A DNA stretch of 15,023 nucleotides from positions 1 through 15,023 of the forward strand of contig JAEWCM010000080.1 of the NCBI GenBank assembly GCA_023390635.1. The letters are read 5' to 3'. Each line of letters starts with the position of its first letter. Within the stretch, counting starts at the first letter, position 1. The stretch comes from Bacillota bacterium. GTDB taxonomy: Bacteria; Bacillota; Desulfitobacteriia; Desulfitobacteriales; Desulfitobacteriaceae. The position numbers were made by a program, and so were the translations under genes. This document shows positions 1 through 7,914 of this stretch, piece by piece. The notes beneath the pieces were generated by a model. That model did no database searches. It was not told the DNA's origin and saw only the letters and a program-made list of their open reading frames with translations.

Positions 1-83
1 TCCTTATGTACTGCCTTATGATATGCAGACAGCAAGAAAGGTGTGAAAGTTCACCGACGTGTTAATTAATTCCAACCTATCAA
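1..83 (-). other. Region downstream of murG, to the window edge
   Basis: No gene start is visible in these 83 bases. On the minus strand the last bases before the edge read CATAAGGA, which could be the beginning of a Shine-Dalgarno sequence for the next dcw gene outside the window. I see no U-tract terminator after murG, so transcription may run on. Low certainty, because the downstream gene cannot be seen. Confidence 0.3.
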
Positions 84-99
84 TTAATGCCAACCTACC
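64..99. repeat. 18-bp tandem duplication across the murG stop codon
   Basis: Bases 64-81 and 82-99 are consecutive copies of an 18-bp unit (AATTAATTCCAACCTATC and AATTAATGCCAACCTACC) that match at 16 of 18 positions. The inner copy encodes the murG C-terminus Val-Gly-Trp-His followed by TAA. The outer copy would read Ile-Gly-Trp-Asn-TAA in the same frame, so both codons and stop are duplicated. This looks like a small slippage or tandem duplication event; no function is implied. Confidence 0.75.
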
Positions 100-1193
100 T
101 CCAGGCAGGTTTTCACAATTTCCTCCAAGGCATGGGGCTTGGCCAGTTTTACAGCCGCTTCACTCATTTTGCCTAATTCCGCCCCATTAGTCAACAGGCT
201 TTCTACTTCCTGTCTCAGCTTGTCCCCTGTCAAATCCTTATCCAGGATCATTCGGGCTGCCCCCGCTTTAACCACCGCTCTGGCATTGTATTCTTGGTGA
301 TTTTCCGCTGCAAAGGGATAAGGGATGAGTATTCCCGGCTTGCCCGCCACTGCCAGCTCAGCTAACGTGGCTGCTCCCGCCCGGCCCACAAATAGATCGG
401 CACAGGCGTATGCTTCCGGCATATCCGACAGGTATTCCATAATCCTCCAATTAGGCCGCTCAAACGATACGCTGCCTGCTTTTAGGGCATCCAGCGTCTC
501 TTCATAAGTCACCTTTCCTGTTGCCCAGATGACCTGAACCTCCGGACGATCAGCCAGAGCTTGAAGCACACTGACCATGGCCTTGTTTAAGGTACGGGCA
601 CCTCTGCTTCCTCCTGTGACCAGAATGGTTGGCCGGTCCGGGCGCAATCCGAAATGTTTTGCCCCTTCTTCCCGGCTCACCCGGCCAATTTCTGAACGCA
701 CAGGCAATCCTACCACCATTAATTTCTTCTTGTTGCCGAAATGTGCTTTGCTTTCCGGAAAGGTAAGAAGAACCCGACGCACCAAATGGGACAGGGTACG
801 GTTCGTAATCCCAGGTAAAGCATTCTGTTCGTGCAGAATGGTAGGAATACCGGCCATGGCTCCGGTCAAAACCACCGGGCCGGAAACATAACCACCTGTC
901 CCCACAATCAAATCGGGATGGAAATCCTTTAGAATCTTTTTAGTCTCCCAGAGAGCTTTAAAGCTTTTGCCAATCACTTTAAACGTTTCGGCATTCAACT
1001 TCCGGGGCAGGCCCTGACCGCTTACAGCGGCAAAATCAAAGCCATGCTCAGGAACCAGATGGGCCTCCATGCTCTCGCGTGTGCCCACGTATAAGATTTT
1101 ATGCTCAGTGCCTTGTGCCACTATTCCCTGGGCAATCGCCAAAGCAGGATAAATATGCCCTCCTGTACCTCCTCCTGTCACGATCACTCGCAT
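84..1193 (-). CDS. murG: UDP-N-acetylglucosamine--N-acetylmuramyl-(pentapeptide) pyrophosphoryl-undecaprenol N-acetylglucosamine transferase (MurG)
   Basis: MurG adds GlcNAc from UDP-GlcNAc to lipid I on the cytoplasmic face of the membrane, giving lipid II, the last intracellular step of peptidoglycan precursor synthesis. The 369-residue GT-B glycosyltransferase has the normal length. Its N-terminal glycine loop GGGTGGH is at residues 7-13, HEQN at 121-124, the second-domain glycine motif GGSRGAR at 194-200, and the UDP-GlcNAc-binding stretch with AELAVAGKPG and PYPFAAENHQ at about 278-300. The ATG at 1193 is preceded by AAAGGAGGG at about 9 bases, a strong ribosome site. It starts 33 bases after the SEDS gene stop, so it is co-transcribed. 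The final codons and the stop lie in a small tandem duplication. Confidence 0.98.
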   Translation of the reverse strand: MRVIVTGGGTGGHIYPALAIAQGIVAQGTEHKILYVGTRESMEAHLVPEHGFDFAAVSGQGLPRKLNAETFKVIGKSFKALWETKKILKDFHPDLIVGTGGYVSGPVVLTGAMAGIPTILHEQNALPGITNRTLSHLVRRVLLTFPESKAHFGNKKKLMVVGLPVRSEIGRVSREEGAKHFGLRPDRPTILVTGGSRGARTLNKAMVSVLQALADRPEVQVIWATGKVTYEETLDALKAGSVSFERPNWRIMEYLSDMPEAYACADLFVGRAGAATLAELAVAGKPGILIPYPFAAENHQEYNARAVVKAGAARMILDKDLTGDKLRQEVESLLTNGAELGKMSEAAVKLAKPHALEEIVKTCLEVGWH

Positions 1194-1226
1194 GAATCCA
1201 TCCCTCCTTTAATCGGTTTCTATCAT

Positions 1227-2324
1227 TCAACGCCTGGCCTGGCAGGAAATATTCAAAAGCACCCCTACTCCCAGCATGGTAAAGACCAGAGATGTCCCTC
1301 CGTAGCTAAGGAAGGGTAAAGTAATACCTGTTACCGGCAGCATCCCGCTCACCACGCCCATATTGACCATAGCCTGCAAGGATACCATGGAAGTAAGACC
1401 TACCGCCATCAGCCCTAAAAACGTGTCGTTGACGTTCATAGCCACTTTATAGCCGCGCCACGCAAATAAAAAGAAAAGCAGCACCACAATTCCCGCTCCG
1501 ACAAAGCCCAGTTCTTCACCAATCATCGCGAAAATGAAATCGGTATGATTTTCCGGTAAGTATAAGAACTTCTGCCGGCTTTGCCCCAGCCCCAGACCGA
1601 ATAATCCGCCCGGACCTAACGCCAGCAAGGCCTGAATGGTCTGATATCCTTTCCCTGAAGGATCAGCCCATGGATCGAGGAACGCCAAAATTCTTCTCAT
1701 CCGATAAGGAGCCGCCGCAATGGCCGCTATTACCAGTCCCAGTCCTGAACCGCCCAAGGTCAGCAGATGTTTGGTTCGCGCCCCGGCGGCAATCAGCATG
1801 CAAAAGGTTGTACCGGCAATCACCAGGGTGGTACCCAAATCAGGCTGAAGCATGATCAAACCTGCTACCAAGGCCAATAATCCCAGAATAGGTAGGACGC
1901 CACGGCGAAAGGACTGAACCTGATGAGGGTTCTTGGCCAGAATATGAGCCATCACCAACACCATGGACAGCTTGATCACCTCCGAAGGCTGAATGGATAG
2001 AGGTCCCAAACCGATCCAACGGGTAGCACCGTTCACCTCCCGGCCCAACCCGGGAATCTTCACCATAACCAGCAAGCCCAGAGCCACATAAAGAGCAGTT
2101 TTTGCCCACTTGCGCAAAAAATTCAGATCCAGCCTCATACATAAAAACATCGCCGCCAGACCAATGGCCACCCAGATCAAATCTGCTTTGAAGTAATGAT
2201 AAGGATCATTGTAATACAAGTAGCCTTTTACCGCGCTTGAACTATATACCATAACAACGCCTATCCCTAAAAGCATAATGATCGAACCTAATAAGATCCA
2301 ATCCGGATGACCTTTTCTCCCCAT
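1227..2324 (-). CDS. spoVE: SEDS-family peptidoglycan glycosyltransferase, SpoVE/FtsW type
   Basis: This integral membrane protein of 365 residues has about ten predicted membrane segments. SEDS proteins polymerise lipid II into glycan strands together with a class B PBP. Visible family features are the conserved tryptophan region NGATRWIG (98-105), QPSE (112-115), PENHTDFIFA (257-266) holding the conserved, probably catalytic Asp262, and the C-terminal signature PVTGITLPFLSYGGTS (330-345). The length matches B. subtilis SpoVE (about 366 residues) and is shorter than many FtsW proteins, and the position between murD and murG is that of spoVE in Bacillus. Whether it serves vegetative division (FtsW), spore cortex synthesis (SpoVE) or both cannot be decided here. 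The ATG at 2324 follows GGGGGAG, and there are 20 bases between it and murD. Confidence 0.93.
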   Translation of the reverse strand: MGRKGHPDWILLGSIIMLLGIGVVMVYSSSAVKGYLYYNDPYHYFKADLIWVAIGLAAMFLCMRLDLNFLRKWAKTALYVALGLLVMVKIPGLGREVNGATRWIGLGPLSIQPSEVIKLSMVLVMAHILAKNPHQVQSFRRGVLPILGLLALVAGLIMLQPDLGTTLVIAGTTFCMLIAAGARTKHLLTLGGSGLGLVIAAIAAAPYRMRRILAFLDPWADPSGKGYQTIQALLALGPGGLFGLGLGQSRQKFLYLPENHTDFIFAMIGEELGFVGAGIVVLLFFLFAWRGYKVAMNVNDTFLGLMAVGLTSMVSLQAMVNMGVVSGMLPVTGITLPFLSYGGTSLVFTMLGVGVLLNISCQARR

Positions 2325-2344
2325 TATCGCTCCCCCTGACTATA

Positions 2345-3709
2345 TTATTTGGGTTCCTTATAATGGGTACGCACTAACTCCTTAAACAATTCCCCTCTTT
2401 CTTCATAACTATTAAACATATCCCAACTTGTACAAGCAGGGGACAGTAGAACCACATCGCCGGCTCTTGCTTCCCTAATCGCCAGCTCCACACCTTCGGG
2501 AAAACCATTCGCCCTGATGATTCTTTCCACCCCGGCTTTACGGGCCGCTTCTTCCATCAAATCGGCCGCCATTCCCAACAGGATAAGACTTCTCACCTTT
2601 TGCTTCACAACTTTCATAAAGCCATCAAAGCTCAAACCCTTATTCTTTCCTCCGGCGATCAGGACGATTGGCTCGTCAAAAGCCTCTAAAGCCTTCACTG
2701 CCGCATCGGGATTGGTCCCTTTGGAATCGTTGATAAACAGAATATTGTCAAAGCGCCCTACCACTTCCTGGCGGTGGGAAACGCCCTGAAACTCCCTGAG
2801 CCCTTGCCGGATTTCCTCCCAGGAAAGGCCCGTCTCCCTCACGGCCACAATCGCTGCCATCACATTCTCCAGATTGTGGGCTCCCCGCAAGTGCAGCTTG
2901 CTTGGCTCGATCACAGGCGTCACCTGACCCTTTTCGGCCCAGACGATTTGTCCGTCCTGTAGACTTACTCCCTCAGGGATAAAGCCCGTCGAACTGAAAT
3001 AAACAACTCTGCCCTGCGTCCGTGACGCCAAATTGCGCACTGCAGGATCATCCCAGTTCAAAATTGCCACATCCTCCGGCCGCTGATTTTTGAGAATTTG
3101 CGCCTTGGCCTCAATGTAATTTTCCAATGTCTTATGCCGGTCCAGATGATCAGGCGTAATATTTAAGATGATCGCCACATTGATTCTCAACCGGTCACAG
3201 AGCTCTAATTGGAAACTGGATAATTCAGCTACCACCACCCCTTCCGGAGGCAGATTCTCCACATGCCCGCTTAAGGGGATACCGATATTCCCCGCCACTA
3301 CCGTAGGTCTTCCTGTGCGCCTTATCAACTCTCCGCTCAAGGCAGTGGTCGTGGTCTTTCCATTGGTTCCGGTCACTCCGACCAAAAAGGCCGGACAGTT
3401 CTGGAGAGCCAGCTCTACTTCTCCCCACACCTTAATCCCTTTTTCCATCGCCTCTTGAATAAAAGGGAGATTCGTTGGCACCCCCGGAGACAATACGACC
3501 AATTCCGGTTGTACCTCTGCCAATTCGATCATTCTGCCCAAAAGCAAATGATCTTTCGGTATCTTAAGTCCAACAATCTCCGGCAAAGCGGCTTCATCCT
3601 TCTTGTCTGTTAAATATACATCTGCGCCCAAGGCTTGCAGCCGTTTCACCGCAGCCAGTCCGCTGCGGCCTGCGCCTACCACCAGAGAACGCATCCCGTG
3701 CCAATCCAT
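2345..3709 (-). CDS. murD: UDP-N-acetylmuramoyl-L-alanine--D-glutamate ligase (MurD)
   Basis: MurD is the cytoplasmic ATP-dependent ligase that adds D-Glu to UDP-MurNAc-L-Ala. Numbered from the ATG at 3715, the protein has the N-terminal Rossmann motif VVGAGRSG (12-19), the Mur-ligase P-loop GTNGKTTTT (116-124), ELSSFQL (164-170), the lysine of EAKAQIL (K204, expected to be carbamylated), HRQE (314-317) and NDSKGTNPD (329-337), all as expected for MurD. Two in-frame ATGs compete. The one at 3715 begins one base after GGAGG, too close, whereas the ATG at 3709 lies 7 bases after it. I therefore prefer 3709, which gives 454 residues rather than 456. The gap to the mraY stop is about 60 bases, and the SEDS gene follows after 20 bases. 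Confidence 0.97.
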   Translation of the reverse strand: MDWHGMRSLVVGAGRSGLAAVKRLQALGADVYLTDKKDEAALPEIVGLKIPKDHLLLGRMIELAEVQPELVVLSPGVPTNLPFIQEAMEKGIKVWGEVELALQNCPAFLVGVTGTNGKTTTTALSGELIRRTGRPTVVAGNIGIPLSGHVENLPPEGVVVAELSSFQLELCDRLRINVAIILNITPDHLDRHKTLENYIEAKAQILKNQRPEDVAILNWDDPAVRNLASRTQGRVVYFSSTGFIPEGVSLQDGQIVWAEKGQVTPVIEPSKLHLRGAHNLENVMAAIVAVRETGLSWEEIRQGLREFQGVSHRQEVVGRFDNILFINDSKGTNPDAAVKALEAFDEPIVLIAGGKNKGLSFDGFMKVVKQKVRSLILLGMAADLMEEAARKAGVERIIRANGFPEGVELAIREARAGDVVLLSPACTSWDMFNSYEERGELFKELVRTHYKEPK

Positions 3710-3772
3710 GTTCATTCCTCCAAAATATGATTAATGTAGCATAAGCCATCTGACTTAGCCTTATTCGGACGT

Positions 3773-4780
3773 TTAGCCCAGAGTCGGTAAAAAGCCCATC
3801 ACACCCAATAAAGCACAAAGCAGTGAGCCAAGCCAGAAAACAATTACCACTTTCCACTCGGACCAGCCGGAAAGCTCAAAATGGTGATGAAGCGGGGCCA
3901 TGCGGAAAACCCTTTTGCCCGTACGCTTAAAATAAGCCACCTGGATAATGTCGGAAAAAGCTTCCAGAACATAAACTCCCCCTACCAGTAAGAGGACCAG
4001 TTCACTTTTACTTAAAACCGCTAAGGCCACCAAAGCCCCGCCTAAAGCCAAAGACCCTGTATCCCCCATGAAAACCCGTGCCGGGTGAGCATTATAGCGC
4101 AGAAAAGCCAAACACCCTCCTACCACGGCCGCGGCAAAAATCATCAGATCAGTATCATGAGCCAGAACCGGCACTCCTCCCCCCTGGGAAACAGCCAGTA
4201 AAGCAATCAGAACATAACCCGTACCGCTCAGTGCCACGCTGCCTGCAGCCAGCCCGTCCAAACCATCGGTCAGGTTAACTGCATTCACAATGCCCACAAT
4301 GATAAACATAGCCAGGGGATAGTAGAACCATCCTAATTCCAGGTGAAAGTCCGTGAAGGGAATCGCCATATCCGTTCCCCGGCCAAACCAATTCACACCC
4401 ACCCAGCACAAGAGAAACGCCAGTACCGTCTGACCGATCAATTTCTGATAAGCACGCAACCCCAGTGAGCGGTGCATCGCTACTTTAATAAAATCATCCA
4501 TAAAACCGAGCAAACCAAAGCCCAACATGGCGGCCAACAAAGTGACCACCTCTAGCGATGTGGGTTTCTGCGCCGTAATCATCACGGCAATAATAATCCC
4601 CACCAGAAAAATGATTCCCCCCATGGTTGGCGTTCCGGCCTTTTGCAAATGGGCCTTCGGCCCGTCATCCCTTATATTTTGTCCAAACTTCAGCACATGA
4701 AGCAGAGGAATGAGAAACGGCCCAAGCACTAAAGTGATCAAAAAAGCGATTCCTGCCGCCATGGCAACTCTTTCAATCAT
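3773..4780 (-). CDS. mraY: Phospho-N-acetylmuramoyl-pentapeptide-transferase (MraY)
   Basis: MraY is a polytopic membrane enzyme that transfers phospho-MurNAc-pentapeptide from UDP to undecaprenyl phosphate, forming lipid I. The 335-residue protein has the usual length and about ten hydrophobic segments. The key active-site elements are all present: the Asp-Asp pair D95-D96 in GFMDDFIK, NAVNLTDGLDGLA (166-178) with N169, D172 and D175, FMGDTGS (237-243) with D240, and the HHH triplet at 298-300 in MAPLHHHFE. The start codon overlaps the murF stop as ATGA (4780-4777), indicating translational coupling, and an AAGGAAGGA ribosome site lies about 8 bases upstream inside murF. Confidence 0.98.
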   Translation of the reverse strand: MIERVAMAAGIAFLITLVLGPFLIPLLHVLKFGQNIRDDGPKAHLQKAGTPTMGGIIFLVGIIIAVMITAQKPTSLEVVTLLAAMLGFGLLGFMDDFIKVAMHRSLGLRAYQKLIGQTVLAFLLCWVGVNWFGRGTDMAIPFTDFHLELGWFYYPLAMFIIVGIVNAVNLTDGLDGLAAGSVALSGTGYVLIALLAVSQGGGVPVLAHDTDLMIFAAAVVGGCLAFLRYNAHPARVFMGDTGSLALGGALVALAVLSKSELVLLLVGGVYVLEAFSDIIQVAYFKRTGKRVFRMAPLHHHFELSGWSEWKVVIVFWLGSLLCALLGVMGFLPTLG

Positions 4781-6225
4781 CGCAGAATTCCTTCCTTTTC
4801 CTGCTTATTTGGCAAAGAATCCAGCAAATCCGCCGTAATCTCTTCCATCTTCATCCCTCTTGAACCTTTAAGTAAGACCCAGGCACCCTGATGCTCTCTC
4901 AGTAAATTTCGCACCAGCTCTGAAGCAGCTTGAGTCGTAGTACAAGCCATAAGCCGCTCCCGATCAAAGCCTTTTTCCAGAGCTCCTGTCCCTATCTCTT
5001 CAGCCAGCGGACCGACAGTAATCAGAGCATCCATTTTCAGTTGGGCTGCCGCCCGTCCCACCTGACGATGGCCTTCCACGGCCAGATCGCCAAGTTCGTA
5101 CATATCCCCCAGCACGGCTACCGTATAATGTCCGCTCCCCCGCTCTTTCAAAATTCGGAGTGAAGCTTGCATAGAAACAGGATTGGCATTATATACATCG
5201 CTGATCAAAGTACTGCCCTCCAGGCCTGTCAACAGCTCCAGCCTCATTTTGGTCAGCTGCAGCTCTTTTAAGCTTTCACAACCTTCAGCCAAGGACACAT
5301 GAAAAAGGGTTCCCACTGTTAAAGCTGCCAAAGCATCAAGCACATTGTGCCTGCCCGGCAGGGGCAGGACAGTCGTTGCCTTTTCCGCTCCCCATGTCAC
5401 CGTGAATTCCGTTCCCAGCACACCGGCTGCCTTTTCGCCCATTCCCTGGACATCAGGTAAGGCATATTTACCTTCCATTCCATAAAAACGCACAGGATGG
5501 TATACCTCCCGGCTCTTTTTGACACTCCACAAATCTTCCGCATTCAAGACGGCATAGCTGTCCCTGGGTAAAGCCTCCACCAGTTCCCATTTAGCCCGGG
5601 CAATATTTTCCTGGGTGCCTAACAGCTCCATGTGCGTTGTGCCAATGTTGGTAATCACAGCCACATGAGGGGGAGCAATTTCACACAGGGCTTTGATCTG
5701 CCCCAAGCCCCGCATTCCCATCTCCAGGATCAAAATTTCCGTATCCTCAGGAGCATTGAGGATGGTTAAAGGCAGCCCCAACTCATTGTTATGATTTCCT
5801 TGACTGGCATACACTTTGTATTTTCTACTTAAGACAGCAGCAGTCATATCTTTAGTTGTGGTCTTCCCATTACTGCCGGTGATCCCTACTACCTTAACTC
5901 CCAGCTTATGCACGCGGGATTTAGCCAAGTTCTGCATGGACTGCAAAGAATTATCCACCACAATTAATGCTTTGCCCTCAGGAATATGGTCTGTATGGAC
6001 ATACTTTTCCACACCGGCTTTCTCTCCGATGACTACAGCTGCCCCTTGATCCCACGCTCCCTGCAGATAGGCATGACCATCAGTCTGAGCTCCGGAAAAG
6101 GCAATAAATAGATTTCCCTGTTGCACTTGCCGGCTGTCCAGCACACACCCTGCTGTCCGGGCGTTAACATCACCATATAGCGTTCCTTGCACAGCTTCAG
6201 CCAGCGTCTTAGCTGTCCACTCCAT
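4777..6225 (-). CDS. murF: UDP-N-acetylmuramoyl-tripeptide--D-alanyl-D-alanine ligase (MurF)
   Basis: MurF adds the D-Ala-D-Ala dipeptide to complete the UDP-MurNAc-pentapeptide in the cytoplasm. The 482-residue protein shows the Mur-ligase layout: an N-terminal substrate domain with DSRQVQQGNLF (30-40), the ATP P-loop GITGSNGKTTTKD (114-126), NHNNELGLP (144-152), GRHNVLDALAA (291-301), YNANPVSM (345-352) and the C-terminal KGSRGMKMEE (453-462) typical of MurF. The ATG at 6225 is backed by TAAGGAGG 7 bases upstream and overlaps the end of murE by 17 bases; its stop overlaps the mraY start by 4. Placement between murE and mraY differs from B. subtilis, where murF sits elsewhere with ddl, and matches clostridial and proteobacterial clusters. 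Confidence 0.97.
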   Translation of the reverse strand: MEWTAKTLAEAVQGTLYGDVNARTAGCVLDSRQVQQGNLFIAFSGAQTDGHAYLQGAWDQGAAVVIGEKAGVEKYVHTDHIPEGKALIVVDNSLQSMQNLAKSRVHKLGVKVVGITGSNGKTTTKDMTAAVLSRKYKVYASQGNHNNELGLPLTILNAPEDTEILILEMGMRGLGQIKALCEIAPPHVAVITNIGTTHMELLGTQENIARAKWELVEALPRDSYAVLNAEDLWSVKKSREVYHPVRFYGMEGKYALPDVQGMGEKAAGVLGTEFTVTWGAEKATTVLPLPGRHNVLDALAALTVGTLFHVSLAEGCESLKELQLTKMRLELLTGLEGSTLISDVYNANPVSMQASLRILKERGSGHYTVAVLGDMYELGDLAVEGHRQVGRAAAQLKMDALITVGPLAEEIGTGALEKGFDRERLMACTTTQAASELVRNLLREHQGAWVLLKGSRGMKMEEITADLLDSLPNKQEKEGILR

Positions 6226-7693
6226 AACCTTGCCTCCTTAAAGCATCCCTCGCCACCAGACGATCATCAAATGGATGCACTTCCTTACCGATAATCTGAT
6301 AATCTTCGTGTCCCTTGCCGGCGATCAAAACCGTGTCTCCCGCTCCGGCCTGCTCAACGGCACTGAAAATCGCTTCTCTCCGGTCAGGCTGAAGTACATA
6401 GTCAGCTCCAGCTACTCCTGGCACAATATCCTGAATAATCTGCAGCGGATCTTCCGTCCGGGGATTATCGGAAGTGACAATGATAAAATCACTCCATTCA
6501 GCCGAGGCCTTTCCCATAATCGGGCGTTTTGTTCTGTCTCTGTCTCCTCCGCAGCCAAACACAGTGATTAATCTTCCTTTAGTAAAGCTTCGGGCTGTAC
6601 GCAGCACATTTTCCAAGCCATCGGGTGTGTGAGCATAGTCCACGATCACTTGAAAAGGCTGCCCCATTTTAATGCTCTCAAACCGCCCTGGCACACCATG
6701 AATTTCCTCCAAAGCATGAGCCACCAGTTCAGGAGCAAAGCCCCTCTCCACACCCCAGGCAAAAGCCGCCAGGGCATTGTACACACTAAAAATACCTGGA
6801 GTGGCAAAATGAATCTGCTGGGTTTTTCCTTTAAAATCCACCTGAAAAGACACACCATCCGGCCGGATCTCAGGATTCCCCGCACAATAATCGAGTCCCG
6901 GTGTTAGTCCATATGAAACTACAGGTGCAGCCGAGCTATCCTTCAGGGACTGAAAAGCAGGATCATCGCCATTTAATACGCTCACTTTAGCGCTTTTATG
7001 CCCATGCAATCCGGAGAATAATTTAGCTTTGGCAGCCAGATATTTTTCCATGGTCTGATGATAATCAAGATGATCCTGAGTCAGATTGGTGAAAATCCCC
7101 GCATCAAATTCACAACCATTTACCCGTCCTAAATCAAGGGCATGGGATGATACCTCCATCACAACCAAGCTAACCCCTTCGTCAACCATCGTTCGAAAGA
7201 GCTTCTGCAAATCAATGGCCTCAGGGGTGGTTCGGCTGCCGGGAATCATTTTCCCGTTAATATGGGCCCCTAATGTTCCGATCAAGCCCACTTTTTTACC
7301 TGCTTTTGTCCCGATTTTCTCAATAAGGTGAGTGACTGTTGTTTTCCCGTTAGTCCCAGTCACCCCAACAATCTCCAGCTTCTGCGCCGGATCGCTGTAA
7401 ATATGAGCGGCCAGCTCGCCTAGAATTTGGCGCATATGGGCTACCTGGATTTGAGGTACATCAATCGGCAATATTCTTTCTACCATAAGAGCCACTGCGC
7501 CTTTTTTCACCGCTTCAGCCGCAAATTGATGTCCATCTACATTAAAACCCGGCACACAGGCATAAATATCTCCCGGCTCTACCTGCCGGGAATCCATGCT
7601 GATCCCCGTAATCATTATGTCCATGCTGCCCTGAGTCCCAATCACATCTATGTTTTTTATGATCTGGGATAACGGCCGTGCATCTGCTGCCAT
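6209..7693 (-). CDS. murE: UDP-N-acetylmuramoyl-L-alanyl-D-glutamate--2,6-diaminopimelate ligase (MurE)
   Basis: MurE adds the third amino acid of the stem peptide. Counting from the upstream ATG at 7702 (497 residues), the P-loop GVTGTNGKTTV is at 113-123, TTPEA at 158-162, EVSSHALDLGRV at 183-194, the probable carbamylated lysine K225 in AAKAKLF, DYAHTPDGLENVL at 355-367 and SDNPRTEDP at 411-419. The DNPR motif (412-415) is the established marker of meso-diaminopimelate-specific MurE, so the wall is probably meso-DAP type rather than lysine type. The ATG at 7702 abuts the AAAGGG ribosome site with no spacer. The ATG at 7693 (residue 4) lies 9 bases away and is the better start, with a GTG at 7696 also possible. 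The 212-base upstream gap holds promoter-like sites and inverted repeats. Confidence 0.96.
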   Translation of the reverse strand: MAADARPLSQIIKNIDVIGTQGSMDIMITGISMDSRQVEPGDIYACVPGFNVDGHQFAAEAVKKGAVALMVERILPIDVPQIQVAHMRQILGELAAHIYSDPAQKLEIVGVTGTNGKTTVTHLIEKIGTKAGKKVGLIGTLGAHINGKMIPGSRTTPEAIDLQKLFRTMVDEGVSLVVMEVSSHALDLGRVNGCEFDAGIFTNLTQDHLDYHQTMEKYLAAKAKLFSGLHGHKSAKVSVLNGDDPAFQSLKDSSAAPVVSYGLTPGLDYCAGNPEIRPDGVSFQVDFKGKTQQIHFATPGIFSVYNALAAFAWGVERGFAPELVAHALEEIHGVPGRFESIKMGQPFQVIVDYAHTPDGLENVLRTARSFTKGRLITVFGCGGDRDRTKRPIMGKASAEWSDFIIVTSDNPRTEDPLQIIQDIVPGVAGADYVLQPDRREAIFSAVEQAGAGDTVLIAGKGHEDYQIIGKEVHPFDDRLVARDALRRQGYGVDS

Positions 7694-7771
7694 CACGCTC
7701 ATCCCTTTCCATTCATAAATATTGATTAAATTTAATAATATTAATCTTATTTAGTTTCAGGCTATTTTATT

Positions 7772-7780
7772 ATTGTACCA
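7772..7780 (-). promoter_or_regulatory. Candidate extended -10 promoter for murE
   Basis: On the minus strand the sequence TGGTACAAT combines a TACAAT -10 hexamer (7777-7772; 5 of 6 to TATAAT) with an upstream TGn extension. No good -35 is found at 16-18 bases, which an extended -10 can tolerate. Transcription would begin near 7765, about 70 bases before murE, in a very AT-rich leader that includes the odd palindrome TTAATAATATTAA (7732-7744). Motif inference only. Confidence 0.35.
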
Positions 7781-7852
7781 AATTTTTGTGCAGATACCAG
7801 TTTCCAATTATTGATACTGCTCCATCTCCGGGCAAGAACCGTGATAAACAGG

Positions 7853-7891
7853 AGTTAAACTGCCTATAAGCATATTATAGACAGTTTAACT
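7853..7891. repeat. 39-bp inverted repeat built from two AGTTWAACT palindromes in the spoVD-murE gap
   Basis: Arms AGTTAAACTG (7853-7862) and CAGTTTAACT (7882-7891) are perfect reverse complements. After one mismatch (7863/7881), CTATAA (7864-7869) pairs with TTATAG (7875-7880) around a 5-base loop. Each outer arm is itself a near-palindrome, AGTTAAACT and AGTTTAACT, with centres 30 bp apart, about three helical turns. No T-tract follows on either strand, so it is not an ordinary intrinsic terminator. A perfect TATAAT (minus strand, 7879-7874) sits at the centre, but its -35 is poor. It could be an operator over a murE promoter or an RNA hairpin 23 bases after the spoVD stop. Confidence 0.7.
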
Positions 7892-7914
7892 TAAAGCCAG
7901 ACCTAAAACGTCGT

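Noticed and set aside
43..54. GTGAAAGTTCAC inverted repeat after murG
   Set aside because: Only 5 bp on each side with a 2-base centre, no T-tract and no visible neighbour gene to relate it to.
577..891. 104-codon open frame on the plus strand inside murG
   Set aside because: It lies fully antisense to a clearly conserved gene, has no ribosome site of note and its product looks like low-information reading of murG codons. The same applies to the other antisense frames across the dcw genes and to those at 4078-4278, 9268-9561 and 12499-13464.
1840..2142. 100-codon minus-strand frame overlapping the SEDS gene
   Set aside because: It is a shifted reading of the same strand as spoVE, whose membrane-protein frame is intact and conserved. 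No frameshift is needed to explain it.
7732..7744. Palindrome TTAATAATATTAA upstream of murE
   Set aside because: A perfect odd palindrome, but made only of A and T in a very AT-rich stretch; chance is a sufficient explanation.
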